Assembly (NCBI GenBank): GCA_009763385.1
Contig: CM019827.1
Span: 110,139,204 to 110,203,203 of the forward strand
DNA: 64,000 nt
Direction of reading: 5' to 3'
From: Coix lacryma-jobi var. lacryma-jobi
Taxonomy: Eukaryota; Streptophyta; Magnoliopsida; Poales; Poaceae
How positions within the stretch are numbered: position 1 is the stretch's first letter; each line of letters starts with the position of its first letter. The notes under the pieces were generated by a model that saw only the letters and a program-made list of their open reading frames with translations, was not told the DNA's origin and ran no database searches. Made by a program: the position numbers and the translations under genes. Shown here piece by piece: positions 35,101 through 46,347 of the stretch.

Positions 35101-36413
35101 ATGCTTAGCAATGCTATACACTAGATTTGCAATAAAAATGCCAATTTCAAAAGTGTGATCACTTTAAGAATATTTATGGGAATTTCTGGTTTACTCCCAC
35201 TATTGGCTAAGTATCTGATCCGTACTTAGTCAATGGGAAGGAGAGGTTGTCCTTGCGTACGGTGCCGTCATGTTGTAGTCCGGGACTCAACAGTTGACAC
35301 CGACCGGGACAGGGTTGAAAAACTGACAGGACCTGTACTCTTGGGTTAGAGTCCCGAGGTGCTTGTCGCTGGCTGGAAAAATTTAGGGACCACCTGTATG
35401 GGGGCCTGATTGACTAAGACTTGCAACTATTCACATACTACGGAAAGCTTCGGCTCCGAGGAATCCTTTATTGGACCGACAACCGCGCACTGGGAGTGGA
35501 GAGATGGCGGAAGTAGCATGTACCTACGTGGGTTAAAGTCCCGGATTGGAGTGGTGTACTGTACTTCCGGGTGGCGTAGGACCGGGCCCAATCTTGGAGG
35601 AATCGTGGTAGACGAGTTGGCATATGCAAGCTTTGGTGCTACATATGCAGTGTGGATAGGGACCCTCAGCTGAGTATTATTTATCCGGATTAACGCTGCT
35701 CCTCGGTTATGGAGACTTAGTCACTGACTGTCAACAGGGAGTGGTTCTCAACTAGGAATGTTTTGAAATGTAAAATGAATCATGAATGATGAAGAATTGA
35801 GAAATACTGAATCTTTCAAAAATAAAATAAGGTTTACAAAAATGCTTTTCTGCAAAATACTTGAACTTGCTTAAAGCCTTACCTTGACTACCCTAAGCCT
35901 CTCATACCTGAGTCTTCTCCCTTTTTCTTTAGTCGGGTAAGTCTTGTTGAGTACCTTTGTACTCAGGGTTCTTTTACCCATGTTGCAGGTATGGCAGATT
36001 CCTCAGTATGCCTTGGACCCTGCTGTGTGACTGTTGTTCAGGAAGAGGCCGATGAGGCCGATGAGTGATTATTCACCCTCGGGCTGGGTGAAGTATCTTT
36101 ATCTTTTAGTGGTTGTCATATGCTACTCTGCCAACTCTATCTATTTGAACTATGGTCTGTAATAACTTCACTTTGAATTTCATGTTGAACCCTGGTTTGT
36201 AAAACTATTGTTATCTAAGTCTTCCGCTATTTACTCCGATGTTATTTGTCAAAATGTTCAAGAGATTGTAACTGAATTGTGAGATGATCCTGCGGACATC
36301 GGGCACTGATGTAGCCCAGTAGTGGAACCGGTCTTAATCTCTTGGCTGTACGGATCGACTGCCAGTGGTTGACAGTGATCAGTGGGCCATGGGATTAGGG
36401 TCGTTACGTTACA
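32176..36413 (+). repeat. 5' LTR of the chromovirus
   Basis: Runs TGTAACACC...CGTTACA. AT-rich first 750 bp, a GC-rich part (33000-34030) with many spurious ORFs, then AT-rich again. A short tandem repeat (three units of TCGAGCCTCACCCTCGAGC, about 33698-33765) sits downstream of the TATA box. The copy at 42110-46347 differs at scattered single positions and a few 1-3 bp indels. Confidence 0.92.
33336..33342 (+). promoter_or_regulatory. TATA box of the 5' LTR
   Basis: TATAAAA in the context GTGCCTATAAAAGCCCCGCC, a canonical plant core promoter; transcription probably starts about 30 bp downstream. The same element is in the 3' LTR at 43267-43273. Confidence 0.75.
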
Positions 36414-36416
36414 GAG

Positions 36417-36428
36417 TGGTATCGGAGC
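36417..36428 (+). other. Primer binding site (tRNA-iMet type)
   Basis: TGGTATCGGAGC, four bases after the LTR end; one base from the usual iMet site. It primes minus-strand DNA synthesis. Confidence 0.87.
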
Positions 36429-36729
36429 ATCTCACTACGACGTTGCAATCTTTTTGCGAAAACTTCAAAAGGTTTTTAAGTCTAAAAACTAAACTTGACT
36501 ATTTTGAGTCCAAATTGCTTCTCTCATCTCATCTTGTCTTTGGCAACTAGTAGCAAGACAACTTGTATAAGCCCTATGTACATTACCTTAGTAGTTGCAT
36601 TGCCTTGTTCCGTAGGAACGAATCATGCATCATGTCATAATCACTTAAGTATATAAAAGAGTTCGTTGGGATAGTGTCCCTATACCTTTTTCTTGCTAGC
36701 CTTTCTCACCTATAACCTCTTGTCTAGAT

Positions 36730-37338
36730 ATGGTCATTATCAAGCGGACTGCTCGCAAGTCGACTGGACCGAATGGCGTGCCACGTCACCAGCTGGCGCC
36801 ACGCACCGGAGAAGAGACTGGAGAATCCTCCAATGGACGTCGCTTTCCCCGCCGCACCCGCAAGCAGCTGAAGGAGGAGATCAAGAATCTAAAGGCTGAG
36901 ATGGAGAACATGGAGCATGACTTCTACCTTTCCCGCCTGGAGTTTTATGAGGCACGAGCTTCCCTGGAGCAGGCCAATCGGAACACGGTTCGCGCTATCG
37001 AGCAGCGCAATGATGCTTGGACCCGCGAAGATGTCACCAGAGCCCAGCTCCATGGACTGCAGCAGTACACTGCCCAGATTGAGCAGTACAATGATATGCT
37101 TCTTGAGGAAGTACATCAAATGTACAACCAATTTCACCCCGTGGCTCCACCTGTTGCTGAGGATCCAGAAGATGGAGTCGTGGAGGAACCTGAAGTAGAA
37201 CATGAGCCAGACCAGAATGAAGAAGTGGAACCTGCAGAAGATGTCCATGCCGAGGACGAGGATGAGGAGGAAGAGCCCGAACTCATCATCGAAGATGAAG
37301 ACGACGATGAAGACATGATCATCATCGATGACGACTAG
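36730..37338 (+). CDS. Extra ORF upstream of gag: coiled coil plus acidic tail
   Basis: A 202-residue ORF starts at ATG 36730, about 300 bp after the primer site. The head is basic (RTARKSTG, RRFPRRTRKQ), residues about 45-120 form a likely coiled coil (KEEIKNLKAEMENMEHDFY, EQANRNTVRAIEQRNDAW), and the last 70 are extremely acidic (EDEDEEEEPE, then a DDD-rich end). No enzymatic domain is recognised. It is intact and separate from gag, with a 230 bp gap. The other gypsy element has an ORF in the same place (3317-4312), also ending in a coiled coil, but the sequences are not clearly alike. Basic-acidic layouts can bind histones or RNA, but that is speculation. Confidence 0.72.
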   Translation: MVIIKRTARKSTGPNGVPRHQLAPRTGEETGESSNGRRFPRRTRKQLKEEIKNLKAEMENMEHDFYLSRLEFYEARASLEQANRNTVRAIEQRNDAWTREDVTRAQLHGLQQYTAQIEQYNDMLLEEVHQMYNQFHPVAPPVAEDPEDGVVEEPEVEHEPDQNEEVEPAEDVHAEDEDEEEEPELIIEDEDDDEDMIIIDDD

Positions 37339-37568
37339 ACTCGTTGTGTCTATGCCATCTGCTCACCTAAAGCCTTAAGTCTAGGTTTGGGGCGTTAGTT
37401 GGTCTTCTGTCTAGTCGAGTCTGTATCTTGCCTTGTACCTTTCCTTTGTCAGTTAGTGGCTATCTATCGAACCTCTGTATCAGTTATCTATCCTTGCATC
37501 AATGAATCTTATCAGTCAGTTTCGTTCAAAATCAATCTTTGGATGCTAAGTTCCCAAGTTCTTAACAG

Positions 37569-38060
37569 ATGCCTGTGAACACCCGTACCGGAGCTGGAGG
37601 TTCTGATGATGCCAACATCCCAAACCCTCCACCAGTTCCTGCTACCCTGGCAGATGCCATTGCAGCCTTGGCCGCCGCTGCCAACCTGATGGCTCAGAAC
37701 CAAGGGCAGCAGAACAACGGCAACCGTGGTCGTCGCAACAACCAAGAGACAACTTACGTGGACTTCACTGAAACCCGACCACCGGTCTTCACAAAGGCCG
37801 ATGAACCTCTTGAGGCTGACGACTGGTTACGCACCATGGAACAGAAGTTCGGTCTTTTACACTGCACAGAGATCCAGAAGCCTCGGTTCGCTTCTCAGCA
37901 GCTCCGTGGTCCCGCAAGTGCCTGGTACGCCAACCTGTTGGCTGCCCAGCCTGAAGGTCACCAGCTGACCTGGGAAGAGTTCCGCACCGCTTTCAGAGCA
38001 CATCACATCCCTTCGGGATTGATGAAAATGAAGTTGGATCAATTCCTGGCCCTGCAATAG
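37569..38060 (+). pseudogene. Gag, N-terminal part, ended by an in-frame TAG
   Basis: The ORF starts at ATG 37569 and contains the gag core: EPLEADDWLRTMEQKFG and WEEFRTAFRAHHIPSG. It stops at TAG 38058-38060, but the next ORF (from 38076) continues in the same frame with gag sequence, so the stop interrupts gag rather than ending it. The codon before is CAA. A suppressed stop cannot be excluded, but a loss-of-function change is the simpler reading. Confidence 0.88.
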
Positions 38061-41000
38061 AAAGATTCCACCGTTATGCAGTACGTGGGACAATTCAACC
38101 ACCTGAGCCAGTATGCCTCCGACTATGTCAACACAGAGGAAAAGAAGAGAGATTGTTTTCTCAGAGGTCTGCACCCTAAGATCCGCAGAGGTCTATCCAA
38201 CAACCTAAACGGATCCTATCATGATGTCGTTGACCGTGCTGTCGCTTTCGAGGAAAGTAACCGCCAGTATCAGGAGGAGAAGAAGAAGAAGAAGGCTGGG
38301 TCTAGCAGCTTCTCCAGCAACCACAAGCGCCCAAGAATCCTCTATCACCCCAGCCACCACCAAAACCGTGCCCCATACCCCCATCAGCAAGTGGTCGTTC
38401 GTACCGCGGCCACCACCCATAATGCCAACCAGCAAAGTGCCACTCAGCCGAACGCCCCAGGTGTTCGTGTCACCACCCCTCAAACAGCTTACAACCATCC
38501 ATGCTACAACTGTGGCCAAGTTGGTCACTGGTCTCGCGAATGCCCAAAACCCAAGAAGAATGCCCAGCATGCACAGAAAGGCCCTGGAGGATCACAGCAG
38601 CAGCACCGTGCACCGCAGCAGCACGTCCAGAAGGGCAAGTTTGTCAAGAAGCACGGGCAAGTCTACTTCACCACCGTCAGTAACATCCCAGAAGGAGAGC
38701 CCGTCATGCTCGGTAGGTTCCCTGTTGCCAATCATCCTGCAGTCGTCTTGTTCGATTCTGGTGCATCGCATTCCTTCATCAGTCGCACTTTTGTCATCAA
38801 GCATGAGTTACCTATGGGGGAGTTAAAAGAAAGTTTCTGCATACTTTCGCCTGGAGGGCGGATAAATACTAAGGAAGTGGTCCGCAGTATACCAGTAATG
38901 TTGGGGGAACATGTCTTTCCTACCACCATGATAGTACCGCGCAATCAAGAGATAGATGTCATCTTAGGCATGAATTGGATGTGTCAGTATAAAGCCATGA
39001 TAGACATCTTGAATAGAGTTGTGAGAGTGGATATTCCTAACAGCACCTCCAAACTCCTTCTCCAACTTCCTATGCCTCAAAAACCAGCAACCACCCAGTT
39101 GAATACCGCCTGTGTTCCGGAAGTCAGGGATATTCCCGTGGTCTGTGAGTTCCCTGATGTCTTCCCAGAAGATCTACCTGGTCTGCCTCCCGACCGTAAT
39201 GTTGAGTTTGCCATAGAGCTAAAGCCCGGGACTGCTCCTATATCCTGTAGAGCTTATCGAATGCCTCCCAGAGAGTTGGCAGAGCTGAAGATCCAATTGC
39301 AAGAGCTATTGGATAAGGGACTCATTCGCCCAAGTTCATCTCCTTGGGGCTGTTCTGCTATCTTTGTGAAGAAGAAGGACAAAAGTCTTCGTCTGTGCGT
39401 TGACTATCGCCCGCTCAACGAGGTCACCATCAAGAATAAATATCCCTTGCCTCGCATTGACCTTCTTTTTGACCAGTTATCTGGAGCCAGAGTGTTCTCC
39501 AAAATTGATCTCAGATCTGGCTATCACCAAATAAAAATCCGTCCGGAAGACATTCCTAAAACAGCTTTCACCACCAGATATGGTCTATATGAGTACTTGG
39601 TCATGTATTTTGGCTTGACCAATGCCCCCGCTCACTTCATGTATCTCATGAACTCTGTGTTCATGCCAGAGCTCGATAAATTTGTAGTCGTGTTCATTGA
39701 CGACATCCTTGTCTATTCAAGAACTCCTGAAGATCACGCCAAGCATCTTCGAATCGTTCTCTCTCATCTCAGAGATCACCAGCTGTATGCCAAGTTCAGT
39801 AAATGTGAATTCTGGCTAGATCGAATTCAATTCCTTGGTCATGTCCTGTCCGCCGAAGGTGTGTCAGTTGACCCTGAAAAAGTGGCAGATATCTTGGATT
39901 GGAAGCCACCTACCACTGTCCGCGAAGTTCGTAGCTTCATGGGAATGGCTGGATACTATCGTCGTTTCATCCCAGATTTCTCCAGAATCGCCAAGCCTAT
40001 CACAGAGTTGTTGAAGAATTCCGTGGATTTCGTTTGGTCACCAGCCTGTGAGCAAGCCTTTCAAGCCCTGAAGAAACTGTTAACCACATCACCAGTCCTA
40101 GCTCAACCAGATATCGAGAAACCCTTCGATGTATACTGTGATGCATCTGGTACTGGTTTGGGCTGTGTTTTGATGCAAGAAGGGCGAGTAATCGCTTATG
40201 CCTCACGGCAGCTTAAGCGACATGAGGAAAACTACCCAACCCATGATCTTGAGCTAGCAGCAGTCGTGCATGCCTTGAAGATTTGGCGTCACTATCTGTT
40301 GGGCAGCACCTGCAATATGTATACGGATCACAAGAGCCTAAAGTATATCTTCACTCAAGAAGAATTGAATATGAGGCAGAGAAGATGGCTTGAGTTGATT
40401 AAAGATTATGATCTCGAAGTACATTACCATCCAGGTAAGGCAAATGTAGTTGCCGATGCCCTCAGTCGCAAGTCATACTGCAACTGTCTGACGACGAAGC
40501 CCTATGATCTTTCCTTGTGCCATGAACTTGAAAGGATGGGTATCGAAATGATTCCGCAAGGAAGCCTGAACAATGTCAGCATAGAAACATCCATCAAGGA
40601 TCAAGTCATTGCTGCTCAGAAGGATAACCCTGGAATCAAGCAAATCATCGAAAAGGTCCAGACCGGAAAGGCTGATTGTTTCAGGATCGATGATGTAGGA
40701 GTTGTTTGGTTCAAGAACCGTCTAGTAGTTCCCAAAGTGCCTGAATTGAGACAGTTAATCCTTGATGAAGCACACTTGACCAGATTCTCTATTCACCCCG
40801 GCAGTAACAAGATGTACCAAGACTTAAAGCAGAGATTCTGGTGGACTAAAATGAAGATTGAGATTGCCCGGTATGCCGCTCAGTGTGATACCTGCCAAAG
40901 AGTCAAGGCAGTACACATGAAGCCTGGAGGAGAATTGCAACCTTTGTCAGTACCCGCTTGGAAATGGGACGACATTAGTATGGATTTTGTCAATGGACTA

Positions 41001-41459
41001 CCCAAGACCCAAAAAGGCTTTGATTCCATTTGGGTAATCGTGGACCGACTCACCAAACAAGCTCACTTTCTGCCAGTAAAGACCAGTTACACCGTCCCCA
41101 TGTATGCCGCTTTGTACAAGAACCACATAGTGAAACTTCATGGCATACCCAAGACCATTGTCTCTGATCGTGGTACCCAGTTTGTCGCTAAGTTTTGGAA
41201 AGCGTTCCATACCTCACTTGGAACCAAGCTCTTACATAGCACAGCTTATCATCCTCAAACTGATGGACAAACTGAGCGAGTCAACCAAGTGCTGGAGGAC
41301 ATGTTGAGAGCCTGTGTTCTTACCTTCGCAGATACTTGGGATGACTGTTTGCCTTTGGCAGAGTTCTCTTATAATAACAGTTACCAAGAGAGCATCAAAA
41401 TGGCACCCTTTGAAGCACTTGTACGGTCGTCGTTGTCGTACACCCCTCAGTTGGTCTGA
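38061..41459 (+). pseudogene. Gag C-terminus and pol: PR, RT, RNase H, integrase
   Basis: In order: gag C-terminus; CCHC knuckle [15 protein letters not shown] (about 38503); protease [11 protein letters not shown] (about 38750); RT with [12 protein letters not shown] and FIDDILVYS (about 39695); RNase H with DASGTGLGC and [14 protein letters not shown] (about 40140-40280); integrase zinc site [17 protein letters not shown] and CDTCQ (about 40795-40900), then the catalytic core with [15 protein letters not shown] and [12 protein letters not shown]. The frame ends at 41459 because of a one-base shift near 41420; the rest follows in another frame. Together with the gag stop this prevents a normal polyprotein. 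Confidence 0.92.
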
Positions 41460-42033
41460 GCCCGGAGAAAGAGAATTCTTTGGAGTTGACCTGGTCAAAG
41501 ATATGGAGGAGAAAGTCAAGCAGATACAAGAGAATATGAAGATTGCCCAATCTCGACAGAAAAGCTACGCTGACAAGAGACGTCGACCTCTGAAGTTTCA
41601 AGTTGGAGATTATGTATATCTCAAGGTTTCACCAACCAAAGGAGTCACTCGTTTTGGAGTCAAGGGAAAGTTAGCACCCCGCTACATTGGTCCGTTTGAG
41701 ATTTTGGAATGTTGTAGCAAGGTAGCTTACAAGCTGAAGTTGCCCGATCATCTCTCCGCTGTCCACAATGTTTTCCATGTCTCCCAACTCAAGAAGTGTC
41801 TCAGAGTACCAGAACATGTCGTGGAAGTTGAAGGTGTCGAGCTAGAGCCTGATCTATCCTACTCGGAATATCCAGTTCGCGTGTTGGATCACAAGGATCG
41901 TGTTACCCGAAGAACTACCACAAGATGGTACAAAATCCAGTGGAACCAGCACTCTGAAGAAGAAGCTACTTGGGAATCTGAAGACTTCTTAGCAAAGAAC
42001 TACCCCGACTTTCTCGAATCTCTGTCGATGTAA
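41420..42033 (+). pseudogene. Integrase C-terminus with chromodomain, shifted frame
   Basis: After the frame change the sequence reads [35 protein letters not shown], a GPFEILE segment, VFHVSQLKKC, then the chromodomain (VRVLDHKDRV to TWESEDF). It ends at TAA 42031-42033. Chromodomains direct new copies to heterochromatin. No start codon is appropriate for it alone; it depends on the upstream frame. Confidence 0.88.
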
Positions 42034-42093
42034 GTTTTGCCTTTATCCCTTCTTTGTCCTTTCGTAAGACGTGGAATCTCGGGGCGAGATTTC

Positions 42094-42109
42094 TTTTAGG
42101 GGGGAAGGC
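42094..42109 (+). other. Polypurine tract of the chromovirus
   Basis: AGGGGGGAAGG lies two bases before the 3' LTR start at 42110, the expected position for plus-strand priming. Confidence 0.8.
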
Positions 42110-45100
42110 TGTAACACCTCTGGTGTTTAGCATGTAATTAACTTGACATATCATCATTATCATCTTTAAGCATCTTGATCATGATTTCATGTGTATGCAT
42201 TTTGCTAAGTGTATCATTTTATGTGAAGTACCTCTATTGCAAAAACCCTAATTAGCCCACTTCTCTCTACAAGGGCAAAATGGTAATTTCACCTCTGTGA
42301 CTAGCTTTGTGTAATTCTTGTTCCTTTGGTGTCTTTAAGTTTTGTTGTGTTGGCCAAAGTTCAAAAAATCAGAATTTGATTTCAAATCTTTTTGCAAAAC
42401 CCTGATTTCCAAACCTTGGATTTTATCCCTCTTTTTGTAATTCAAAAATTATTCAAAATTTGAGGTTGGTCCAAAAAGCAAAGTTGTATATCTGTCAAAG
42501 AGAAACAACTTTGGTATTTACAAATTTTCAAGTTGCAGTACAAAGTTTTGAGTTATTTCAAATTCATTCAAACCTTAACTTTTGTTCCCTTTTCAGTTTC
42601 AAACTTAGTTCAAAAACTAATGAGTTTCAGGAAAAGTGTATTATAGCAAAGTTGTAGGTTTTGATAAAAGGAACAACTTTCATGTTTGAAGATTTTCAAG
42701 TTTAGTATAAAATCCAAAGTAATTTTGAATTGATTCAAATTCTAAAAGTGTCCCCTTTTCTGATTTCAAATATTGTTCAAAAACTATTTGGATTTTGAAA
42801 ATGTTCATATTGACAAAGTTGTAGATCTCTTTTTTCTGAACAACTTTGATGTTTTGAGTTTTTGTTGCTCAGTTCAATTTTTGGGAGTAATTTGCAAAAT
42901 TCAGAAACTGGCAAAAGTCAAACCCTAGCCCCTACACTGTTCTTCTTCCCGTAGAGCCAGGGGAAAGGGGGGGGGGGCCGGCCATGGCGCCGGCGCTGCA
43001 CCTGCAGCGCATACGGCTGCTCCCCACGCGCCACCAACCTGCCGCCGCTGTCGCCCTGTTCCCTCCGCGCCCGCACGCGAGCGCTGACCCTCGCTCTCGG
43101 CCCCTACAGTGCCCAGCGCGCCGCCGCCGCGTGGCCATTGCCGGCCGAGCTTGCGCCCGAGCCCCAGCTGCACGCCAGCTTATCCGCCAGAGCGCAATCG
43201 AGTGCGCACGCCCCCGCAAACCTCACCCGCGCAACCCCGAGGTCTCTACTGGCCCCTGGCCGTGCCTATAAAAGCCCCGCCGGAGCCCGACCTCCCTCAC
43301 TCATCTCCGCCACCGTGGCCAGGCCAGTCCAGTGCCTCCGCCGCTCCACCACCTAGCTCAGAAGCTCCGCCTTGAGCGCGTGAAGCTTTTCCACCCTTCA
43401 ATTTCATCTCTACCGCCCTCAATCGCCCGGCGTAAGCTCGCCGTTCCCATCTCCGGCACAAACCCGGCGAGCTCGGGTTCGTGAAATTCGCCGTCTCCGG
43501 CCATGATCATCCCTCACCGACCCCCGTGTCGTGTTCCTCGGTTCCGTGCGACTCTAACCCGGCCCTTGCGGTCTCGTGTGTTGAGCAGGATCGCCGGATC
43601 GCCGGAGCGCCGCCGCGGTCGTCTCTTCCTCGAGCCTCACCCTCGAGCGCGTGTCGAGCCTCACCCTCGAGCACGTGTCGAGCCTCACCCTCGAGCCCTG
43701 CCTCCAATCCGTGGTAAGCACCCGAGGCCTCCGGCCTCTGCTTCCACTCCGTCTCGCCCGAGCCCAAGCCTCGGCGAGCGCGTACTCTCCGCTTCGCCCG
43801 AGTCAGGCCTCGGACGGAGGCTTACTTCTCCGTCTCGCCCGAGCCTCCGGGCCAGGCCTCGGACGAAGCTGTCGCTTCCGTCTCGACCGAGCCCCGCGCG
43901 ATTCGACCGAGCCCCGCGATTCGCCGAGCCCGGCCTGGAAGGAGCACGGTGCTCTTCTCTTTTTCTGCGAGATATGAATAGTGTTCTGTTTTCTCTTTTT
44001 TGTATGATTTTCTGTGTGCATCCAAAAATTCTGAAATTTTTGTGGTAGACTCTTTATGCTCGGTAGTATTTTATAAAAATATGAAACTTGAGTTTTGTGC
44101 AAATATTTAAAAATGTAAAATTCCCCTTTTAATTGAAAAATGGAGGTTTTGGTATTTTTGGGGAGTGATCTATAACTCCAAAAATCTGGAGATAAATTTT
44201 TATGTGCTAGTTATGCCTTTCTGAGTCTCTGGTAAAATTTTGAAGTCTTTTGGAGCAAGTTGATTTTTGAGCTTTATTTTAATTAAGGAATAGTGCCTTT
44301 TGTTAATTAATGTCTAGATTTAATTGAGCACCATAATGACCTCCAAAAATTATAAAATTTGTTTTGCCATCTATTTATACCATAACAAACTTATGTGATT
44401 AATTTGGTAATTTTTGGAGCATCTTCATAAAATGACCTTTTTAAATAATTAAGAAAAATAGAGAAAGGTGATTAGGGTTAGTGTTGAATGCCCTGTGATG
44501 TGACTTTTGGATTGATTGATGTTCATAGACCCCTACCCCTCTGGTCTATGATGTTTGTGATGCCTTATGATGTTTATGCTTAGGCTTAATAAAAGTTGCT
44601 TAGTAAAGTTGGCTAATATTGCTAAAAAAGGGATAAGTAATCTATTGTCCACTTTAACCACTACTCATAATTGCAAAGCTATACTCTAGTTTTATCCTAT
44701 GCACTTTGTTCATACTAGCATCTCATGTGCATGCATCATTGCATACGTATAGTGACCGAGGAAGAAGGCCCTGAAGTCGAGGATAGCCACCGAAGGATCT
44801 GTCCCCGAGACAACCCCGAGCTCCGACAACCCCGAGTCCGTCCTTTTTGCCATCCAAGGCAAGCCCCGGTGCATTTAACCCCTTTCCTTGAAATTTTATA
44901 AAATGTTTCCTTAAATGTCTTTGAGTTAAATTATTGCATTAGGTTATAGGAGTTGAGTGAAATCCTATCTGATGCATTATCTACCTTGACCAATGATACA
45001 CCCGATACCTGCTTTTCAAAAACGATTTGAAAAATGCTTAGCAATGCTATACACTAGATTTGCAATAAAAATGCCAATTTCAAAAGTGTGATCACTTTAA

Positions 45101-46347
45101 GAATATTTATGGGAATTTCTGGTTTACTCCCACTATTGGCTAAGTATCTGATCCGTACTTAGTCAATGGGAAGGAGAGGTTGTCCTTGCGTACGGTGCCG
45201 TCATGTTGTAGTCCGGGACTCAACAGTTGACACCGACCGGGACAGGGTTGAAAAACTGACAGGACCTGTACTCTTGGGTTAGAGTCCCGAGGTGCTTGTC
45301 GCTGGCTGGAAAAATTTAGGGACCACCTGTATGGGGGCCTGATTGACTAAGACTTGCAACTATTCACATACTACGGAAAGCTTCGGCTCCGAGGAATCCT
45401 TTATTGGACCGACAACCGCGCACTGGGAGTGGAGAGATGGCGGAAGTAGCATGTACCCTACGTGGGTTAAAGTCCCGGATTGGAGTGGTGTACTGTACTT
45501 CCGGGTGGCGTAGGACCGGGCCCAATCTTGGAGGAATCGTGGTAGACGAGTTGGCATATGCAAGCTTTGGTGCTACATATGCAGTGTGGATAGGGACCCT
45601 CAGCTGAGTATTATTTATCCGGATTAACGCTGCTCCTCGGTTATGGAGACTTAGTCACTGACTGTCAACAGGGAGTGGTTCTCAACTAGGAATGTTTTGA
45701 AATGTAAAATGAATCATGAATGATGAAGAATTGAGAAATACTGAATCTTTCAAAAATAAAATAAGGTTTACAAAAATGCTTTTCTGCAAAATACTTGAAC
45801 TTGCTTAAAGCCTTACCTTGACTACCCTAAGCCTCTCATACCTGAGTCTTCTCCCTTTTTCTTTAGTCGGGTAAGTCTTGTTGAGTACCTTTGTACTCAG
45901 GGTTCTTTTACCCATGTTGCAGGTATGGCAGATTCCTCAGTATGCCTTGGACCCTGCTGTGTGACTGTTGTTCAGGAAGAGGCCGATGAGGCCGATGAGT
46001 GATTATTCACCCTCGGGCTGGGTGAAGTATCTTTATCTTTTAGTGGTTGTCATATGCTACTCTGCCAACTCTATCTATTTGAACTATGGTCTGTAATAAC
46101 TTCACTTTGAATTTCATGTTGAACCCTGGTTTGTAAAACTATTGTTATCTAAGTCTTCCGCTATTTACTCCGATGTTATTTGTCAAAATGTTCAAGAGAT
46201 TGTAACTGAATTGTGAGATGATCCTGCGGACATCGGGCACTGATGTAGCCCAGTAGCGAAACCGGTCTTAATCTCTTGGCTGTACGGATCGACTGCCAGT
46301 GGTTGACAGTGATCAGTGGGCCATGGGATTAGGGTCGTTACGTTACA
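42110..46347 (+). repeat. 3' LTR of the chromovirus
   Basis: Same 4,238 bp length as the 5' LTR and nearly identical to it, with the TATA box at 43267-43273. It is followed by TCAGC (46348-46352), the right copy of the target duplication. The reading frames seen here (for example 43503-44048) repeat those in the 5' LTR and are not genes. Confidence 0.92.
43267..43273 (+). promoter_or_regulatory. TATA box of the 3' LTR
   Basis: TATAAAA in the same context as in the 5' LTR. A 3' LTR promoter could read outward, into the copia remnant and beyond. Confidence 0.7.

Larger units (their letters stand above)
32176..46347 (+). mobile_element. Complete Ty3/gypsy chromovirus (Tekay-like) with 4.2 kb LTRs
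   Basis: The two LTRs (32176-36413 and 42110-46347) are both 4,238 bp, nearly identical and flanked by TCAGC. The interior holds a primer site, an extra ORF, gag, protease, RT, RNase H, integrase and a C-terminal chromodomain (VRVLDHKDRVTRR to EEEATWESEDF), which marks the chromovirus branch and fits the Tekay/Del group. The element is 14,172 bp. Near-identical LTRs indicate recent insertion, later than the copia element it interrupts. A TAG in gag and a frameshift in integrase make it defective as sequenced. Confidence 0.93.

Noticed and set aside
38221..38826. Second-frame ORF within chromovirus gag-pol
   Set aside because: It overlaps a clear gag-protease reading frame and has no domain of its own.
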